Below, piece after piece: positions 6,101-13,660 of a stretch of DNA of 14,534 nt (position 1 is its first letter; the number at the start of each line of letters is the position of its first letter). Source of the stretch: DASVXQ01 sp046727955 (GTDB taxonomy: Bacteria > Actinomycetota > CALGFH01); assembly GCA_046727955.1 (NCBI GenBank), contig JBKPDO010000265.1, positions 1 through 14,534 on the forward strand. The letters are read 5' to 3'. The notes under the pieces were generated by a model that saw nothing but the letters and a program-made list of their open reading frames with translations, was not told the DNA's origin and ran no database searches. The position numbers and the translations under genes were made by a program.

Positions 6101-7609
6101 CTACTCGCCCTGACCCGGGACAGAGAACGAATTGGCCCTTTGCATGCTGGCCTGCTCGGCGACCTCCAGCACGACAGCCAGCCGCTCCTCGACCGCGGCG
6201 ACGACCCGCGCCTGCATCTTGGGCGTGAGGTGCTCGCGGTACTGGTCGCCGATGCGGCTGCGGCCCTCGGCCTCGCTGCGGCGACTCCGCCGATGGCCCA
6301 TCAGCTTGTCGATCACTCGGGCGGGGATGCCGGCATCCTCGAGCCAAGTCGAGTAGGTGTGCCGGAAGTCGTGCGGGCCGTGCAGGTCGAGCGCGTCGAG
6401 GATGCCACTGCGCACACCAGGGAGGGCCGACCAGCGCGGCGCCGCCCGGCCGCGAGCACTGTCGCCGGCGTGGGCGGCCAGGCCGGCGGCCCCCAGCTCC
6501 AGGAGTGCGGCTCGGATGGTGGCGAGGTTGAGCGCCCGGCCGTTGACGGCGAAGCGGGCAGCCAGCTCCTCGGCAGTGGCTGGCCCCTCGCCGCGGAGGG
6601 CCTTCAAGACCGGTTTGGCGGTCGGCCGCAGGTCAGCGGCGGCCGGATCGGCGAGCTTGGCGAGCGCGGCACGGTAGGTGCGGCGCAAGCCGCTCCGGTC
6701 CAGCACCGTGCGCGCGCCGCGCGGCACGCCGTTGGCGCCGCCCGGCCCAGCGAACACCAAGGTGTCAGGCCCCGCGCCGCGCGGGAGCTGCCGCCCGATC
6801 GCCTCGGCCACCTGCGGGGCCAGCGGGATCTCCCGGACGCTCGCGCGGCTCTTGGGGCGAGGCTTGAAACCGCTGCCGAACTTCCCGGCCTGATAGCGTG
6901 TATCCACCACTTGGAGCACGGGCACCGGCCGGTCGAGGTGGACGCGGCGTTTGTGGAGACCGGCAAACTCCCCGAAGCGTAGGCCTGTGCCCAGCAGACA
7001 GACGACGTGATCCCACCAGAACACCGGCAGCCAGGCGAGAAGCTGCCCAGCCTCCTCGGGGGTGTAAGCGCGGCGCCTGCCGTCCTCGAGGATGTCGTCA
7101 GGGTCGATAGGCCGCTCGGGGTCGATAGGCCGCTCGGGCGCTGGCACCTTGCGCATCGGATTGACGGGAATGGCGCCCTCGTCCTCAGCGAAGGCGAGGA
7201 TACGGAACACGATCGAGCGGCACGCCTTCACGCTCTCATAGCCGAGCTGCTTGCCGAGCTGGTTCTGCCACTGCCGCAGCACCCTGGGACTGATCGTCTC
7301 CAGTGACCGCTTGCCGAGCTGAGGGAGCACGTAACAGCGCCGCCGGTACTCGGTGGGGGCCAGCGCGGTCGGGCTGCGGCCGGGCTCGATCGACCAGACC
7401 TGCCACCACTCGGCGTCCCAGTGGGCCAGCGGCAGCTTGGCCTTCTGCCGCCTGGTCCAAGGCCCGCGCTTGAGGTCGAGCCGCTTCTCGGCAACCAGGT
7501 CGAGGGCCTCGTCCCTGGTATCGACGGTCTTGCCACCTTGGGAGCCGTCATCGAGACGCCAATAGACCTGGTAACGCTTGCCGCGCTTCCTCCAGTTCAC
7601 TGATGCCAT
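6101..7609 (-). CDS. Tyrosine site-specific integrase with an inserted helical domain
   Basis: A 502-residue protein. The N-terminal part (1-60, ASVNWRKRGKRYQVYWRLDD) is an arm-type DNA-binding domain, and about 60-160 is the core-binding SAM-like domain. The catalytic domain starts near 180 and has Arg211 (TGLRFGE), likely Lys253, His413-x2-Arg416 (HDFRHT), His439 (LMGHRRS) and nucleophile Tyr457 (DQYREH), so it should be active. Residues about 328-395 (KPVLKALRGEG ... AAPRWSALP) interrupt the catalytic domain and look like a winged-helix fold, which explains the unusual length. The frame is continuous with the upstream DUF3631 gene, but the GGAGG at 7615-7619 and the typical integrase N-terminus set the start at 7609. 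It integrates or excises the element. Confidence 0.9.
   Translation of the reverse strand: MASVNWRKRGKRYQVYWRLDDGSQGGKTVDTRDEALDLVAEKRLDLKRGPWTRRQKAKLPLAHWDAEWWQVWSIEPGRSPTALAPTEYRRRCYVLPQLGKRSLETISPRVLRQWQNQLGKQLGYESVKACRSIVFRILAFAEDEGAIPVNPMRKVPAPERPIDPERPIDPDDILEDGRRRAYTPEEAGQLLAWLPVFWWDHVVCLLGTGLRFGEFAGLHKRRVHLDRPVPVLQVVDTRYQAGKFGSGFKPRPKSRASVREIPLAPQVAEAIGRQLPRGAGPDTLVFAGPGGANGVPRGARTVLDRSGLRRTYRAALAKLADPAAADLRPTAKPVLKALRGEGPATAEELAARFAVNGRALNLATIRAALLELGAAGLAAHAGDSARGRAAPRWSALPGVRSGILDALDLHGPHDFRHTYSTWLEDAGIPARVIDKLMGHRRSRRSEAEGRSRIGDQYREHLTPKMQARVVAAVEERLAVVLEVAEQASMQRANSFSVPGQGE
7101..7136 (-). repeat. In-frame 18-bp tandem duplication in the integrase gene
   Basis: Two exact 18-bp units (gggtcgataggccgctcg) encode the doubled peptide PERPID-PERPID at about residues 158-169, in the linker between core-binding and catalytic domains. 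A slippage duplication without frame damage. Confidence 0.85.
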
Positions 7610-7613
7610 GGGG

Positions 7614-7620
7614 ACCTCCC
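7614..7620 (-). promoter_or_regulatory. Ribosome binding site of the integrase gene
   Basis: GGGAGGT on the minus strand, five bases (from GGAGG) before ATG 7609. It supports an independent integrase start rather than a fusion with DUF3631. Confidence 0.7.
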
Positions 7621-7691
7621 TGGGTGGGTCGGGCTCGGGTGGCTTGCCGGTGAGGTGTGGTGGCCAGCGCCGCGGCGGGGGCGGTGGCCGG

Positions 7692-9142
7692 TCACGGTGG
7701 CCGCGCCTGCTTGAGGTCGGGATCGCAGAGGAGGTGGAGCGGTCGGCCCGAGGGGGCGCGGTTGGTGGTGCCGTTGCCGCAGACCGCACAGGGGGCCATG
7801 GGCTGGTTGTAGTGCCAGCCGTTGCCGTTGCTGCCGGGGGTGCCGCTACATCCGCTACATGGGCTACATCGCAGGTCAGCCCTGTAGCGGATGGAATCTG
7901 GGCGTCCGCTACATCCGCTACAGGCCCCGGCGATGTAGCGGATGTAGCGGATGACGGTCCGCCGTCCGCTACATGGTCATTGCCGGGCTGACCTGGGCTT
8001 TCAGGCGCTTGTAGCGGATGTAGCGGATGTAGCGGATGTAGCGGAACATAGCGTGCCCAGGGCTCGTGGAGGTCGGCGCGGGTGTAGCCCTTGCGGGGCT
8101 CGCCGGTGCCGTGCTCGCGGACGTTCTTGGCCCGCACGTCGTACGGGCGCAGCAGCTTGGCGAGGTCCTTGCTGGCCAGGGGGTGGCCGTACCAGTCGGC
8201 CCAGGGGGCGTCCTCGAGCTTGTGCAGCGCGTCGAGGATGCTGGTGGTGTACAGGGCGTCTGCGGCGGCGGTGTCGAAGACCGCGCGCAGGTCGGCGAGC
8301 AGCCGCACGCTCGCGGTGGTGTCCTCCTCGTGCTGGGCCTCGGCGCGGGTCATGGCCGCGGCGGCGTCGCGGGCCCGCTTGGGCCAGTCGCCTTGGGCTT
8401 GGTCGGCGATGGCGACCAGGGGCTCCCAGGTGTCGGCGGCGCGGTCCTCCAGCGGCATCTGCGGGGTGGCGTGGTGCAGCTCGTCAAGGTGCTCGCGCGC
8501 CCAGCCGTGCAGCCGGCCGCGCAGGGCGTTCAAGGGTGGGGCGTCGCGGCGGGTGCGGTAGGGGTCGACGTGCTCGCCGGGGGCGCGTCGGCGCATCCGG
8601 ATGACCACGGCGCGGTCCATGATGGTGTCGGGCAGGTCCCCGATCGCGGCGAGCAGGGCCATGGCGAAGGTGTCGAGCTGGTCGAGGGTGCGGGTGGTGA
8701 CGTCCCAGCGCAGCATGGGGCGGTTGCGCTGGTGGCCGGCGTTGAGCAGGCCGCGCAGGTCCTCGTTGTGGTCGGCCTGGCGCTTGGTGCCCCACAGGGT
8801 GTCGGCCTCGTCCACCAGCAGGGTTGGGGGGTCGTCGCCGATGGAGCGGACCACCGCAGCGATGGTGGCGTTGATGGTGATCAGCGGGGTGTGGCAGGTC
8901 TCGGCGACCACGTCCAAAAGGCGGCTCTTGCCGCAGCGCTTGAGGGGGGAGACGACGGCCAGGCGGGGGGCGTGCTCCCAGGCGGGCTGGGCGTGGGTAG
9001 CGGCGGTCCACAACGTGACCGCGTCGGCGGCGTGGGGGCTTGGCAGCACGACGTAGCGGCACAGCGCGGCGTGCAGCTCGGCCAGCAGCCCGGCGCCGGG
9101 CGGGGTGGACCGGGGAATGGGTGGGACGCGCACCGTGGTCAT
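7692..9142 (-). CDS. DUF3631 ATPase (replication helicase-like), with an apparent frameshift near its 3' end
   Basis: Residues 1-200 form a P-loop ATPase with Walker A SPLKRCGKS (65-73) and Walker B TLLVDEAD (107-114). DUF3631 covers about 195-365 (PLEDRAADTWEPLVAIADQA, GDWPKRARDA). It pairs with Prim-Pol genes in mobile elements and is taken as the replicative helicase. After residue 365 the gene runs through an iteron-like array, coding PLH, ATS and ADV repeats. In the annotated frame it would continue into the integrase. One extra C in the run 7836-7840 instead gives NGNGWHYNQPMAPCAVCG, then GRPLHLLCDPD, a C-x2-C-x14-H-x2-C zinc-ribbon-like tail ending at TGA 7694-7692. The frameshift may be a sequencing error, a mutation or programmed slippage. 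The ATG at 9142 overlaps the Prim-Pol TGA (TGATG); GTG 9145 is an alternative. Confidence 0.78.
7843..8045. repeat. Iteron-like 9-bp repeat array in both orientations
   Basis: The unit is TGTAGCGGA. Plus-strand copies: 7883-7891, two at 7934-7951, and four perfect tandem copies at 8010-8045. Minus-strand copies (CCGCTACAT): 7843-7851, 7852-7860, a degenerate one at 7861-7869, two at 7906-7922, and one at 7966-7974. About 13 units sit in 200 bp, inside the DUF3631 coding region. Iterons next to replication genes usually mark an origin bound by the initiator. Confidence 0.85.
7905..7951. repeat. Perfect 18-bp inverted repeat within the iteron array
   Basis: Positions 7905-7922 (TCCGCTACATCCGCTACA) and 7934-7951 are exact reverse complements around an 11-bp GC-rich spacer. 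The pair can extrude as a cruciform or form a strong hairpin in single-stranded DNA or mRNA. Confidence 0.85.
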
Positions 9143-10071
9143 CACGTCCCTGCGCGGAGTGCCCGGGCGGCGGCGCGCTGGTCGCCGCCGTGCTCAAGGA
9201 CCGCGTAGGCGCGGAACTTGCTGTAGCCGTGGGGCGCGCCGGCCTCGGTGGGCTGGAACGGGGTGGCTTGGGAGTAGACGAACAGCAGGCCGTGGCGGAT
9301 GGTGGCGCTCTTGGGGTTGGTGGCGCCGGGGTGGCGCCAGCGGGCGCCGTCGGCCTCGGGGTCGCGGTCGGGGCAGGTCCAGCCGTGCGGGCCGAGGACC
9401 TGCGCCCAGCTTGTCGTGGCGTTGAACCGCTCGGCGACGCTCTCACCGCCATGCCGGGGCCGTGGCAGGGGCCGCCGGGGCGCCGTGGTCGCCAGGGGTG
9501 GGGCGAGCAGGCGCCGCAGCCACAGCGGCGCCGGGGCGGCGTCCAGGACCGGCTCGGCCCAGGTGTAGGACTGGCCGGTGGCGGGGTGGCGGCTTGGCGG
9601 CAGCAGCACGTAGCCGGCCTGGGTCTTGACGTCCAGGCCCTGGCCGAGCCGGCTTGCGGACAGCGGGCCGCCGGGGTGCAGGAACCAGCGGTGCTGGCCG
9701 CCGTCACCGCGGCCCGACAGGCTGACGCGGGTGGGTGGCAGGGGGCCGTGCTCGGCCTCGAGCTGGGCCAGGCGCTGGTGGCCGCCGTGGCGGGGGTCGA
9801 GGTCGAGCACGAACAGGCTGGTGGGGACGCGGGCGCCGATGTTGGCCTGCGGCCAGCGCTGCCACCAGCGCGCGACCCGCTGGGGGTCGCTGGTGGCGGC
9901 GTACAGGCCGTGGCACAGCTCGCAGGCGCAGTCGGCCGGGCGGTGGGGCCGGTAGCGGGGCGAGCGGGGCTCGCAGGCGGGGCAGTTGCCGCGGGGCAGC
10001 TTGCCGCGCAGGGGGAAGACCTGGTAGCCGGCGGCGGCGTAGGCCAGGGCGGCATCACGCAGCGCGGTCAC
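9142..10071 (-). CDS. Prim-Pol (bifunctional DNA primase/polymerase, AEP superfamily)
   Basis: A 309-residue protein. The N-terminus (ALAYAAAGYQVFPLRGK, 8-24) is the standard opening of the Prim-Pol domain. The catalytic acidic pair is Asp90/Asp92 (LFVLDLDPRHGG), the second motif is His127 (GGQHRWFLH), and the third region is GLDVKTQAGYVLLPPSRHP (145-163). A Cys cluster (C30, C33, C48, C50, C53) suggests a zinc knuckle inserted before the catalytic core. It makes primers and extends them to replicate the element. The GTG at 10071 overlaps the stop of DUF5131 (GTGA), which fixes the start, and its own stop overlaps the DUF3631 start. All three are therefore translationally coupled. Confidence 0.9.
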   Translation of the reverse strand: MTALRDAALAYAAAGYQVFPLRGKLPRGNCPACEPRSPRYRPHRPADCACELCHGLYAATSDPQRVARWWQRWPQANIGARVPTSLFVLDLDPRHGGHQRLAQLEAEHGPLPPTRVSLSGRGDGGQHRWFLHPGGPLSASRLGQGLDVKTQAGYVLLPPSRHPATGQSYTWAEPVLDAAPAPLWLRRLLAPPLATTAPRRPLPRPRHGGESVAERFNATTSWAQVLGPHGWTCPDRDPEADGARWRHPGATNPKSATIRHGLLFVYSQATPFQPTEAGAPHGYSKFRAYAVLEHGGDQRAAARALRAGT

Positions 10072-10991
10072 GGCTGGGCTCCACCGGCCGGGTAGTGGCG
10101 GACGCGGAGGTCCTCTGGCCAGTGGCCCCAGTCGCCGCCTTTGGCATCGGTGCCGTGCTGGCGTGCCCACACCGAGCCGAGCTGCTTGACGAACGCCGCC
10201 ACCCCTGCCGTCTCACATTGGGCGATGAGGTCGCGTGCCCAGTCCAGGTCCATCGGCCGGGCGCTGGAGCCGCTCTCGCCGCCGACGATCAGCCAGTCGA
10301 GCCGGCCGACCGATCGGGCGCAGCAGTCCGCCAGGTGCACGGTGGTGCGGGTCAGGCCGTGGCCGTAGGCGGCGACACCATCGCACGCGGCCGTGCCCAG
10401 GTCGATGGGGCCGAGTAGGGGCTCGCACGACAGGAACCGGACGCTGGCGGGGGTGACCAGCAGCTTGGGGATGCGCAGGCGGGCGGCGCGCTGGTCCTCA
10501 ACGGAGGTGCCCAGCCAGACGTTGGGCAGCGGCCAGCGCAGCAGCAGGCCGTCTGGCTGCTGGCGCCACGCCATGACGCGGGCGACGACCTTGCCGTAGA
10601 ACTCCTGTGAGGCAAGCAGCGCGGCCTGCCGTGCGGGCCGCTTGGTGAGCACCTGGAAGGTGTGCTGCCGGGCCTCGTGCATGACCGCGAACACCTCGGC
10701 GATGAGGTCGTCGGTGACGGCGGGGTGGTACAGGTCACTGAGGCTGTTGACGAACACCCGGCGGCCGCGCCGCCACCGCAGCGGCCAGGCCAGCCGCTCG
10801 GGGTGCACCAGCACCCCGGTGGTGGCCCCGGGCTCGCCGACGCCCCTGGGGCCGACAAACCGGCGGCCCTGGGTGCGAAACGGCGGGGTGCGTTCGATGT
10901 AGCAGTGGCGGCAGCCCTCGCTGACCTTGGTGCAACCGGTGACCACGTTCCAGGTCGCGTCGGTCCACTGAATGTGGCTGCTGTCGGCCAT
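10068..10991 (-). CDS. DUF5131 protein (phage Gp37/Gp68 family)
   Basis: A 307-residue protein. The N-terminus IQWTDATWNVVTGC is the family signature, followed by Cys20, Cys27 and Cys30 (C-x6-C-x2-C), a cluster that could bind an iron-sulfur centre or zinc. Further family blocks are VFVNSLSDLYHP (about 79-90), FQVLTKRP (about 112-119), NVWLGTSVEDQ (about 156-166), RFLSCEPLLGPIDL (about 185-198) and LDWLIVGGESG (about 231-241). The family is common in phages and integrative elements beside Prim-Pol genes; it resembles radical-SAM-like barrels, but its reaction is not established. ATG 10991 has AAGGAG seven bases upstream. It is the first complete gene of the element operon. Confidence 0.9.
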   Translation of the reverse strand: MADSSHIQWTDATWNVVTGCTKVSEGCRHCYIERTPPFRTQGRRFVGPRGVGEPGATTGVLVHPERLAWPLRWRRGRRVFVNSLSDLYHPAVTDDLIAEVFAVMHEARQHTFQVLTKRPARQAALLASQEFYGKVVARVMAWRQQPDGLLLRWPLPNVWLGTSVEDQRAARLRIPKLLVTPASVRFLSCEPLLGPIDLGTAACDGVAAYGHGLTRTTVHLADCCARSVGRLDWLIVGGESGSSARPMDLDWARDLIAQCETAGVAAFVKQLGSVWARQHGTDAKGGDWGHWPEDLRVRHYPAGGAQP

Positions 10992-11013
10992 GCTGGGGCT
11001 CCTTTCTTCCTGG

Positions 11014-11100
11014 TCAGGTCATGCAGTAGCCGGCCTCGCAGGTGTCGAGGTCGGGGCCGTCGTCGTTGAAAAGCGGCTGACCGCAGGCGATCTTGCCGTT
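11014..11100 (-). pseudogene. C-terminal remnant of a small cysteine-rich element protein
   Basis: The minus strand encodes GKIACGQPLFNDDGPDLDTC, then EAGYCMT and a TGA stop at 11014-11016, 22 bp before the DUF5131 start. The three Cys and the clean operon-like spacing suggest the last residues of a zinc-binding small protein. No start codon is found upstream before the frame runs into the AfsR-like gene, so it would be truncated at the element boundary. Part of it overlaps the AfsR-like frame; only one of the two can be original there. The protein family is not recognised. Confidence 0.3.
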
Positions 11101-12372
11101 CGGCCCAGCCTCACCCTGAGCTACCGGGGCCTCGGTCCGGCCGAGGTCAAAGCGTTTCGTCTGCTCGGCCTGCTCAACATGCCGGAGGTAAGCGTCGACC
11201 TTGCCGCCGCGTTAACGGGTGTGGGATGGGAGGAGACCGAGGAGGTGCTGGAGCGGCTGGTCGACGTAGCGCTGCTGGAGACGCCTGCGCCAGACCGGTA
11301 CCGGTTCCATGACCTGGTCCGCCTGTTCGCACTGGAGCGCGCTGAGGCTGAAGAGGCACCCGAGGCACGCCACGCGGCCATCGCTGCTGCGGTCGCCTGG
11401 TACGTGGACCGGGCGGTGGAGGGTGCCATCCTGCTCGGCCCCTCCCGCACCGCCGGTGCCGGGGGGTCCTTCCCAGATTTCGCTGTGGCGCTGAGATGGT
11501 TTGAGACCGAGCGGGAGAACCTCGTTCGGGCGGTCGCGCGAGCGGATGAGTACGACCTGGGAACCGCCTGCTGGAAGTTGGCTGACGCGCTGTTCCGCTT
11601 CTTCGAGCTGCGCCGGTACCTGCCTGACTGGCAGCAGGTCAACGAGCGGGCGCTCAGCGCCGCCCGGCGGGCGGGGGAGCGCGGCATTGAGGGCCAGTTC
11701 CTCAACGGGCTTGGTTGCGCCCTGCGGGAGCAGGGCCGATTCGATGAGGCGATCGGGTGCCTGGAGCAGGCCTTGGCGGTCCGCCGCGAGGATGGGCATC
11801 GCGCCGGCGAGGGCCGCACCCTCAAGAACCTCGGCGACACCTACATCGACCTGCGGAAGCCCAAGCGGGCGCTCGACTACTACGGGGAGGCCCTCGAGAT
11901 CGGCCGTGAGGTCGGCGACCGAGCCCGCGAAGGCCAGGCCCAGTTCGGTGTCGGTGTCTCCTTGTTGGGGCTGGGTGAGTACGCTGCGGCCGAGGCGCAG
12001 CTCAGGGGCGCACTTGCGGTCCTCCGAGAGGTCGGCGACCGGCCCAAGGAGGGCCGCACCTTGCTGCGGCTGGGCGATGCACAGCGAGCGCAGCGGCGAC
12101 TGGTCGAGGCGGTCGCCAGCTTTACGGCCAGCCTGGCGATCATGCGGGAGACCAGCGACCGCTACCACGAGGGCCTAGCCCTGTGGCATCTCGGCTTGAC
12201 CTCGCAGGACCAGGATGACGAGGCAGGACAGCCCGCCGAGGCGTACTGGCATCAGGCGCTCACCATCTTCAACGAGTTGGGTGCCACTGCTGAGGCTGAA
12301 GACGTCCGCCAACTCCTCGCCACTGCTCCCCAGGAACGCGACGCCCAGGAGGGGGCTCACCCTGCTGCGTGA
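11071..12372 (+). pseudogene. 5'-truncated AfsR-type regulator: NB-ARC winged helix plus TPRs
   Basis: From about 11071 the frame reads KRLTAGDLAVRPSLTLSYRG, then FRLLGLLNMPEVSVDLAAAL and RYRFHDLVRLFALERA. These are the winged-helix and MHD-like parts of AfsR/SARP-type NB-ARC ATPases. About six TPRs follow (FLNGLGCALREQGRFDEAIG, TLKNLGDTYIDLRKPKRALD and similar, 40-residue spacing). The N-terminal DNA-binding and BTAD domains and the P-loop half of NB-ARC are missing. Upstream codons to 10972 are antisense to DUF5131 and not protein-like, and no ribosome binding site is visible. The break fits disruption by the element. The 433 residues left could still fold as a TPR protein if expressed. It overlaps the MFS gene by 11 bases. 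Confidence 0.75.
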
Positions 12373-13615
12373 CCACCTTGGACTCCCCGAGACCCGCGCC
12401 GCACGCCCGTTCGCGGCGGCGATGCTGATCGACGCGCTCGGCTCCGGGCTGTTCCTGCCGTTTTCGTTGCTGTACTTCCGCCACGCTGGCGGCCTCCCGC
12501 TGCCCGATGCCGGTTTCGGCCTGTCGATCGCGATGCTGATCGCGCTGCCTGCGCCGCTGGTGGGCGGGGTGCTCATCGACCGCGCCGGCCCCAAGCAGGT
12601 CATTATCGCCACCAACGGCGCCCGCGCAGTCGGGTTCCTGGCCTACCTGCTGGTGCATAACCTCGCCACGCTGATCGTCGTGGCGCTGCTGGTCGCGCTG
12701 AGCGACCGGCTGTTTTGGGCGGCCCAGCCGGCACTGGTCGCCGAGATTGCCCCCTCAGGCGCTCGCGACCGCTGGTTCGGCCTGACCACCGCAGTCCGCT
12801 GCGCCGGCCTCGGCGCGGGAGGACTGCTCGCCGGCATCGCGGTGACGGGCCAGAGCGTCGGCGCCTACCACGTCCTCGCCATCGCCAACGCCGCGAGTTT
12901 CGCGCTCTGTGCGACGCTCATCGCAGGGTTGCACGTCCCAGACCGCGCCAGCCCTCTCGCCGCTGAGCCGCCCAGCCCACGCCGTTTCTGGACCGTCCTT
13001 TCCGACCGGCCCTTCCTGGGAGTGGTGCTTGCCAACCTGGCCTTCGGGATTGCCCGCACCGCCATCCTGGTTGGCCTGCCTGTCTACACCGTCCAAGTCC
13101 TCAGGGCGCCACTATGGCTGGCTGGCGCGTTATACACCCTCTACACCGCGATGATCGCCATCGGGCAGACCAATCTGGTGCGCCGCCTCGAAGCCCGCCG
13201 GCGCACCCGCGCCCTGATGCTGGCCGCCTGGATCTGGGCTGCATCGTTCCTACTGCTCGCGCTGGCGCTGCGGCTGCCTCGCGCGGCGCTAGTGCCCTAC
13301 CTGTTCGCCGCCACCGCGCTATACACGCTAGCGGTCATGCTCCATGTCGGCGTGATGGACGCCCTTGTCATCGAGGCCGCTCCCAGGGCGCTACGGGGTC
13401 GATATGTGGCCACCTACCAGACCTCGTGGGCGGTGGCCAACGCGATCGCGCCGGGCATGTTCACCGCCCTGCTGGCTTGGAAGCCGTTCGCGCCATGGAT
13501 TGCGTTGACCCTGCTGGTAACGCTCGCCTTCGCCAGCGTCTGGGCATTGGAGTCACGCCTTGCATCGGCTGCCGTCAGACGGCGACCGTCGGAAGCCCCG
13601 GCGACGTGGGGATAG
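12362..13615 (+). CDS. Major facilitator superfamily transporter
   Basis: About 417 residues with 10-12 hydrophobic helices. It opens with HLGLPETRAARPFAAAMLID and LFLPFSLLYF (helix 1). Asp-Arg in GGVLIDRAGPKQVI, between helices 2 and 3, is the MFS loop motif. Later helices include FLGVVLANLAFGIARTAILV and YLFAATALYTLAVMLHVGVM. Proton-coupled drug or metabolite efflux is likely; the substrate is unknown. The start is uncertain. Family-like sequence begins upstream of the first ATG (12422), and AGGAGG at 12347-12352 is 9 bases from a CTG at 12362, so a CTG start overlapping the AfsR-like stop is proposed. The frame is open back to 12215, but that part is antisense-like. Confidence 0.82.
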   Translation: MLRDHLGLPETRAARPFAAAMLIDALGSGLFLPFSLLYFRHAGGLPLPDAGFGLSIAMLIALPAPLVGGVLIDRAGPKQVIIATNGARAVGFLAYLLVHNLATLIVVALLVALSDRLFWAAQPALVAEIAPSGARDRWFGLTTAVRCAGLGAGGLLAGIAVTGQSVGAYHVLAIANAASFALCATLIAGLHVPDRASPLAAEPPSPRRFWTVLSDRPFLGVVLANLAFGIARTAILVGLPVYTVQVLRAPLWLAGALYTLYTAMIAIGQTNLVRRLEARRRTRALMLAAWIWAASFLLLALALRLPRAALVPYLFAATALYTLAVMLHVGVMDALVIEAAPRALRGRYVATYQTSWAVANAIAPGMFTALLAWKPFAPWIALTLLVTLAFASVWALESRLASAAVRRRPSEAPATWG

Positions 13616-13631
13616 CGAGCGCAAGCGCTCG
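13616..13631. terminator. Hairpin between convergent genes, possible bidirectional terminator
   Basis: CGAGCG and CGCTCG form a 6-bp stem with loop CAAG, directly after the MFS stop and 30 bases before the stop of the convergent gene. Position fits a terminator; no T-tract. Confidence 0.35.
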
Positions 13632-13660
13632 AGACGAACCGACCTTGGCCGCAGCGAGCG

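Larger units (their letters stand above)
6062..11071 (-). mobile_element. Integrative element module (AICE- or prophage-like replication/integration genes)
   Basis: The operon, on the minus strand, carries DUF5131, Prim-Pol primase, DUF3631 ATPase with iteron-like repeats, and tyrosine integrase. This set is typical of replicating actinobacterial integrative elements and some phages. No transfer gene (TraB/FtsK-like), relaxase or capsid gene lies inside the window, so it is either a minimal or satellite element or a decayed one. The right end is inferred from the abrupt loss of the AfsR-like gene's 5' half near 11071. The left end is somewhere in 5424-6100. No att repeats were found. Confidence 0.6.

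Noticed and set aside
7843..8045. CRISPR array
   Set aside because: Units are 9 bp, mostly directly abutting and in both orientations, without uniform spacers.
8066..9208. 380-codon plus-strand open frame
   Set aside because: Antisense to the DUF3631 ATPase; Gly/Val-rich with no motif, and typical of high-GC shadow frames.
8484..10058. 524-codon minus-strand open frame overlapping Prim-Pol and DUF3631
   Set aside because: Pro/Ala/Arg-rich composition without motifs; it is the shifted frame of two genes with intact catalytic motifs.
11147..11159. TCAAAGCGTTTCG as a fifth copy of the cassette palindrome
   Set aside because: The half-sites do not match GTAAA/TTTAC and it lies inside the conserved AfsR-like coding sequence (EVKAFRLLG).
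11212..12168. 318-codon minus-strand open frame opposite the AfsR-like gene
   Set aside because: Antisense of TPR repeats; no recognisable domain.
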